Source: a virus. Taken from it: a DNA stretch of 22,604 nt. The first letter of the stretch is position 1; each line of letters starts with the position of its first letter. The translations under genes were made by a program, and so were the position numbers. This document shows, one piece after another, positions 21,471 through 22,604 of the stretch. The notes under the pieces were generated by a model. That model saw only the letters and a program-made list of their open reading frames with translations, did not search any database and had not been told where the DNA came from. Location of the stretch: positions 1-22,604 of IMG/VR virus record IMGVR_UViG_3300030333_000036. One strand, given 5' to 3'.

Positions 21471-22465
21471 TGGCATTCTTTTCTTATCTCCCAAATGTAT
21501 ATGTAGGTGAAGGCATCAAAGATGATGAGGACTTCAAGTATCGCCTTGTCAAAAATATATTCCGAAGAGCAAAGACTAGAGCAGACTTAGATCAGTATGT
21601 AACTTTACTCGAAGCATATGAGGTAGGAGAAGATGAGTCTCCTGCTAATGTAGCACTAGCATTTTTTAATGATCCATTCTTAGACTGGATGATCTTAATG
21701 GTTAATAATATTACTGATGTATATGAACAGTGGCCAAAGAACATCAATGATCTACAAGAATATACAAGAAGAAAGTATAATAATCCAGATGCTGTTCACC
21801 ATTACGAGACAGTCAGAGCAGAATTTAATGGAGAGACATTCTTAGAGCAAGGTATACAAGTTAATGACACATGGAGAACTGTATTACCAGACGGTACTAC
21901 ACTAGGAGAAACTCAATCAATCTATCCAGTGACAAACTATGAGTATGAAGACTATCTAAATGAACAGAAACGTATCATAAAATTACCTACACCACCTGTA
22001 ATAGAACTAATACTAGCAGAGTTTGAAGATGTAATTGCTTATGAACCTCACTCAGAACTAGATCAGAAAGGTAATAAGAAGAGTGTATTAAATATGTCAT
22101 CTCGTTTCCTTAATACTGCAGGTATTTCTGCTGCTAGTAAGTCTAGAGATGAGGGTATAGGTTATGTTACATCATATGATAACGGACCTGGTAGTGCCAC
22201 AGTCCAGGTAGGAGCCGCACAGACTACAACAGAAACTACTGCTCCAGTAGTGTCAGTAACACCAGACGCTGGTACAAGTAATACTACAGTAGCAGGAACC
22301 GCTACTGCTACAGAGTCATCAACAACTTCAACTACAACTTCTTCTAGTTCAACTTCTAGTTCTTCTAGTTCAAGTAGTTCTAGTTCAAGTAGTAGTAGCA
22401 GTAGCAGTAGTAGTTCTGGATCCTCATCTTCTGGATCATCAGGAGGATACGGAGGAGGATACTAA
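21470..22465 (+). CDS. gp53: Baseplate wedge protein gp53 with long serine-rich tail, 331 aa
   Basis: T4 gp53 links baseplate wedges. Residues 1-200 fit: a KYRLVKNIFRRAKTR helix, then VTLLEAYEVGEDESPANVAL, AFFNDPFLDWMILMVNNITD (65-84, the 'p..lA...yg.p...W.iLl.N.i.Dp...W' motif), VYEQWPKNINDLQEYTRRKY and YPVTNYEYEDYLNEQKRIIK. T4 gp53 is 196 aa, and here the homologous part ends near 200. The remaining 130 residues are extra: a T/V/A-rich linker (about 245-290), then an almost pure serine tract with occasional T and G, ending GSSGGYGGGY. This tail is low-complexity and probably disordered or extended. ATG overlaps the gp48 stop by one base. A hairpin follows 14 bases after the stop, with a convergent gene beyond. 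Confidence 0.88.
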   Translation: MAFFSYLPNVYVGEGIKDDEDFKYRLVKNIFRRAKTRADLDQYVTLLEAYEVGEDESPANVALAFFNDPFLDWMILMVNNITDVYEQWPKNINDLQEYTRRKYNNPDAVHHYETVRAEFNGETFLEQGIQVNDTWRTVLPDGTTLGETQSIYPVTNYEYEDYLNEQKRIIKLPTPPVIELILAEFEDVIAYEPHSELDQKGNKKSVLNMSSRFLNTAGISAASKSRDEGIGYVTSYDNGPGSATVQVGAAQTTTETTAPVVSVTPDAGTSNTTVAGTATATESSTTSTTTSSSSTSSSSSSSSSSSSSSSSSSSSSGSSSSGSSGGYGGGY

Positions 22466-22478
22466 AAAACCCTACACG

Positions 22479-22505
22479 CGAAAAATTCTGGCGAATTTTT
22501 TTTCG
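22479..22505. terminator. Bidirectional hairpin terminator, copy 2
   Basis: CGAAAAATT (22479-22487), loop CTGGCG, AATTTTTTTTCG (22494-22505), flanked by an outer CCCTA/TAGGG pairing (22470-22474 with 22510-22514). It lies between the gp53 stop and the convergent stop at 22518-22520, exactly where a shared terminator is expected. The sequence is near-identical to the element at 9585-9611. Confidence 0.7.
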
Positions 22506-22517
22506 GGTATAGGGGAA

Positions 22518-22604
22518 TTAAAAGATGGATTTCATAATGAACTCCTTACTAAGAACTGGATCTCCAAATAATTCTAACTGAATGTTATCAGCATCTACGA
22601 AGAG
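22518..22604 (-). CDS. C-terminal end of an unidentified minus-strand gene
   Basis: The minus-strand frame from the right edge to TAA at 22520-22518 gives 28 residues, LFVDADNIQLELFGDPVLSK followed by EFIMKSIF, with no internal stop. It is protein-like and convergent with gp53. The rest lies outside the window. It is too short to identify. Confidence 0.65.
   Translation of the reverse strand, partial: LFVDADNIQLELFGDPVLSKEFIMKSIF

Noticed and set aside
22310-22440. Serine-codon tract considered as a CRISPR-like or simple DNA repeat locus
   Set aside because: It is in frame at the end of gp53 with mixed serine codons and no spacer/repeat periodicity.

Overview
The window is part of the late structural gene cluster of a T4-like myovirus that infects cyanobacteria (a marine Synechococcus or Prochlorococcus 'T4-like cyanophage'). 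Evidence: recognisable T4-type baseplate and tail genes (gp5 hub, gp26, gp48, gp53, gp54, gp4 head completion, probable gp27), T4-like late promoter boxes (TATAAATA, NATAAATA, CTAAATA) in front of many of them, and a cyanobacterial phycobiliprotein-lyase-like gene (cpeT). Base composition is AT-rich. No tRNA, rRNA, CRISPR or transposon was seen.

Layout. Bases 1-2159 hold the N-terminal part of a very large virion structural protein (minus strand, running off the left edge), preceded by two more structural/fibre-like proteins (2186-3685 and 3692-5023). Bases 5050-6784 are a tightly coupled minus-strand operon: three tiny unknown genes followed by two 2-oxoglutarate/Fe(II) oxygenases, apparently driven by a host-like sigma-70 promoter rather than a late promoter. 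Bases 6821-9166 encode the baseplate hub gp5, which lacks a visible lysozyme domain. Between gp5 and the probable hub gene gp27 (10430-11803) lie two small unknown genes and cpeT. Bases 11806-18104 encode two giant tandem paralogous proteins (1033 and 1061 aa), the tape-measure candidates. Upstream of them are gp26 (18294-19004), gp54 (19041-19958) and gp4 (19958-20377). At about 20380-20414 transcription diverges: gp48 and gp53 are on the plus strand (20415-22465). A hairpin then separates gp53 from the C-terminal end of a convergent minus-strand gene at the right edge.

Most interesting point. The end of gp26 carries a T_TTT_TTC slippery heptamer, an SD-like AGAAGG upstream and an 8-bp stem-loop downstream. 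They lead into a -1 reading frame of 67 codons that has no usable start codon and ends overlapping the GTG start of the first giant gene. This matches the signals of a programmed -1 ribosomal frameshift making a gp26-fusion tail-assembly chaperone, analogous to lambda gpG/gpGT, directly upstream of a tape-measure candidate. Other points of interest: degenerate peptidoglycan-hydrolase-like regions in the second giant protein, a serine-rich tail on gp53, and a hairpin element present in two near-identical copies (about 9570 and 22465).

How the genes work together. gp5, probable gp27, gp26 (with or without its fusion), gp54, gp48, gp53 and the giant proteins should build the baseplate hub, wedge and tail-tube start. 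gp4 finishes the head, and the 5' cluster supplies baseplate-periphery or fibre proteins. CpeT and the oxygenases are accessory genes placed between these modules.
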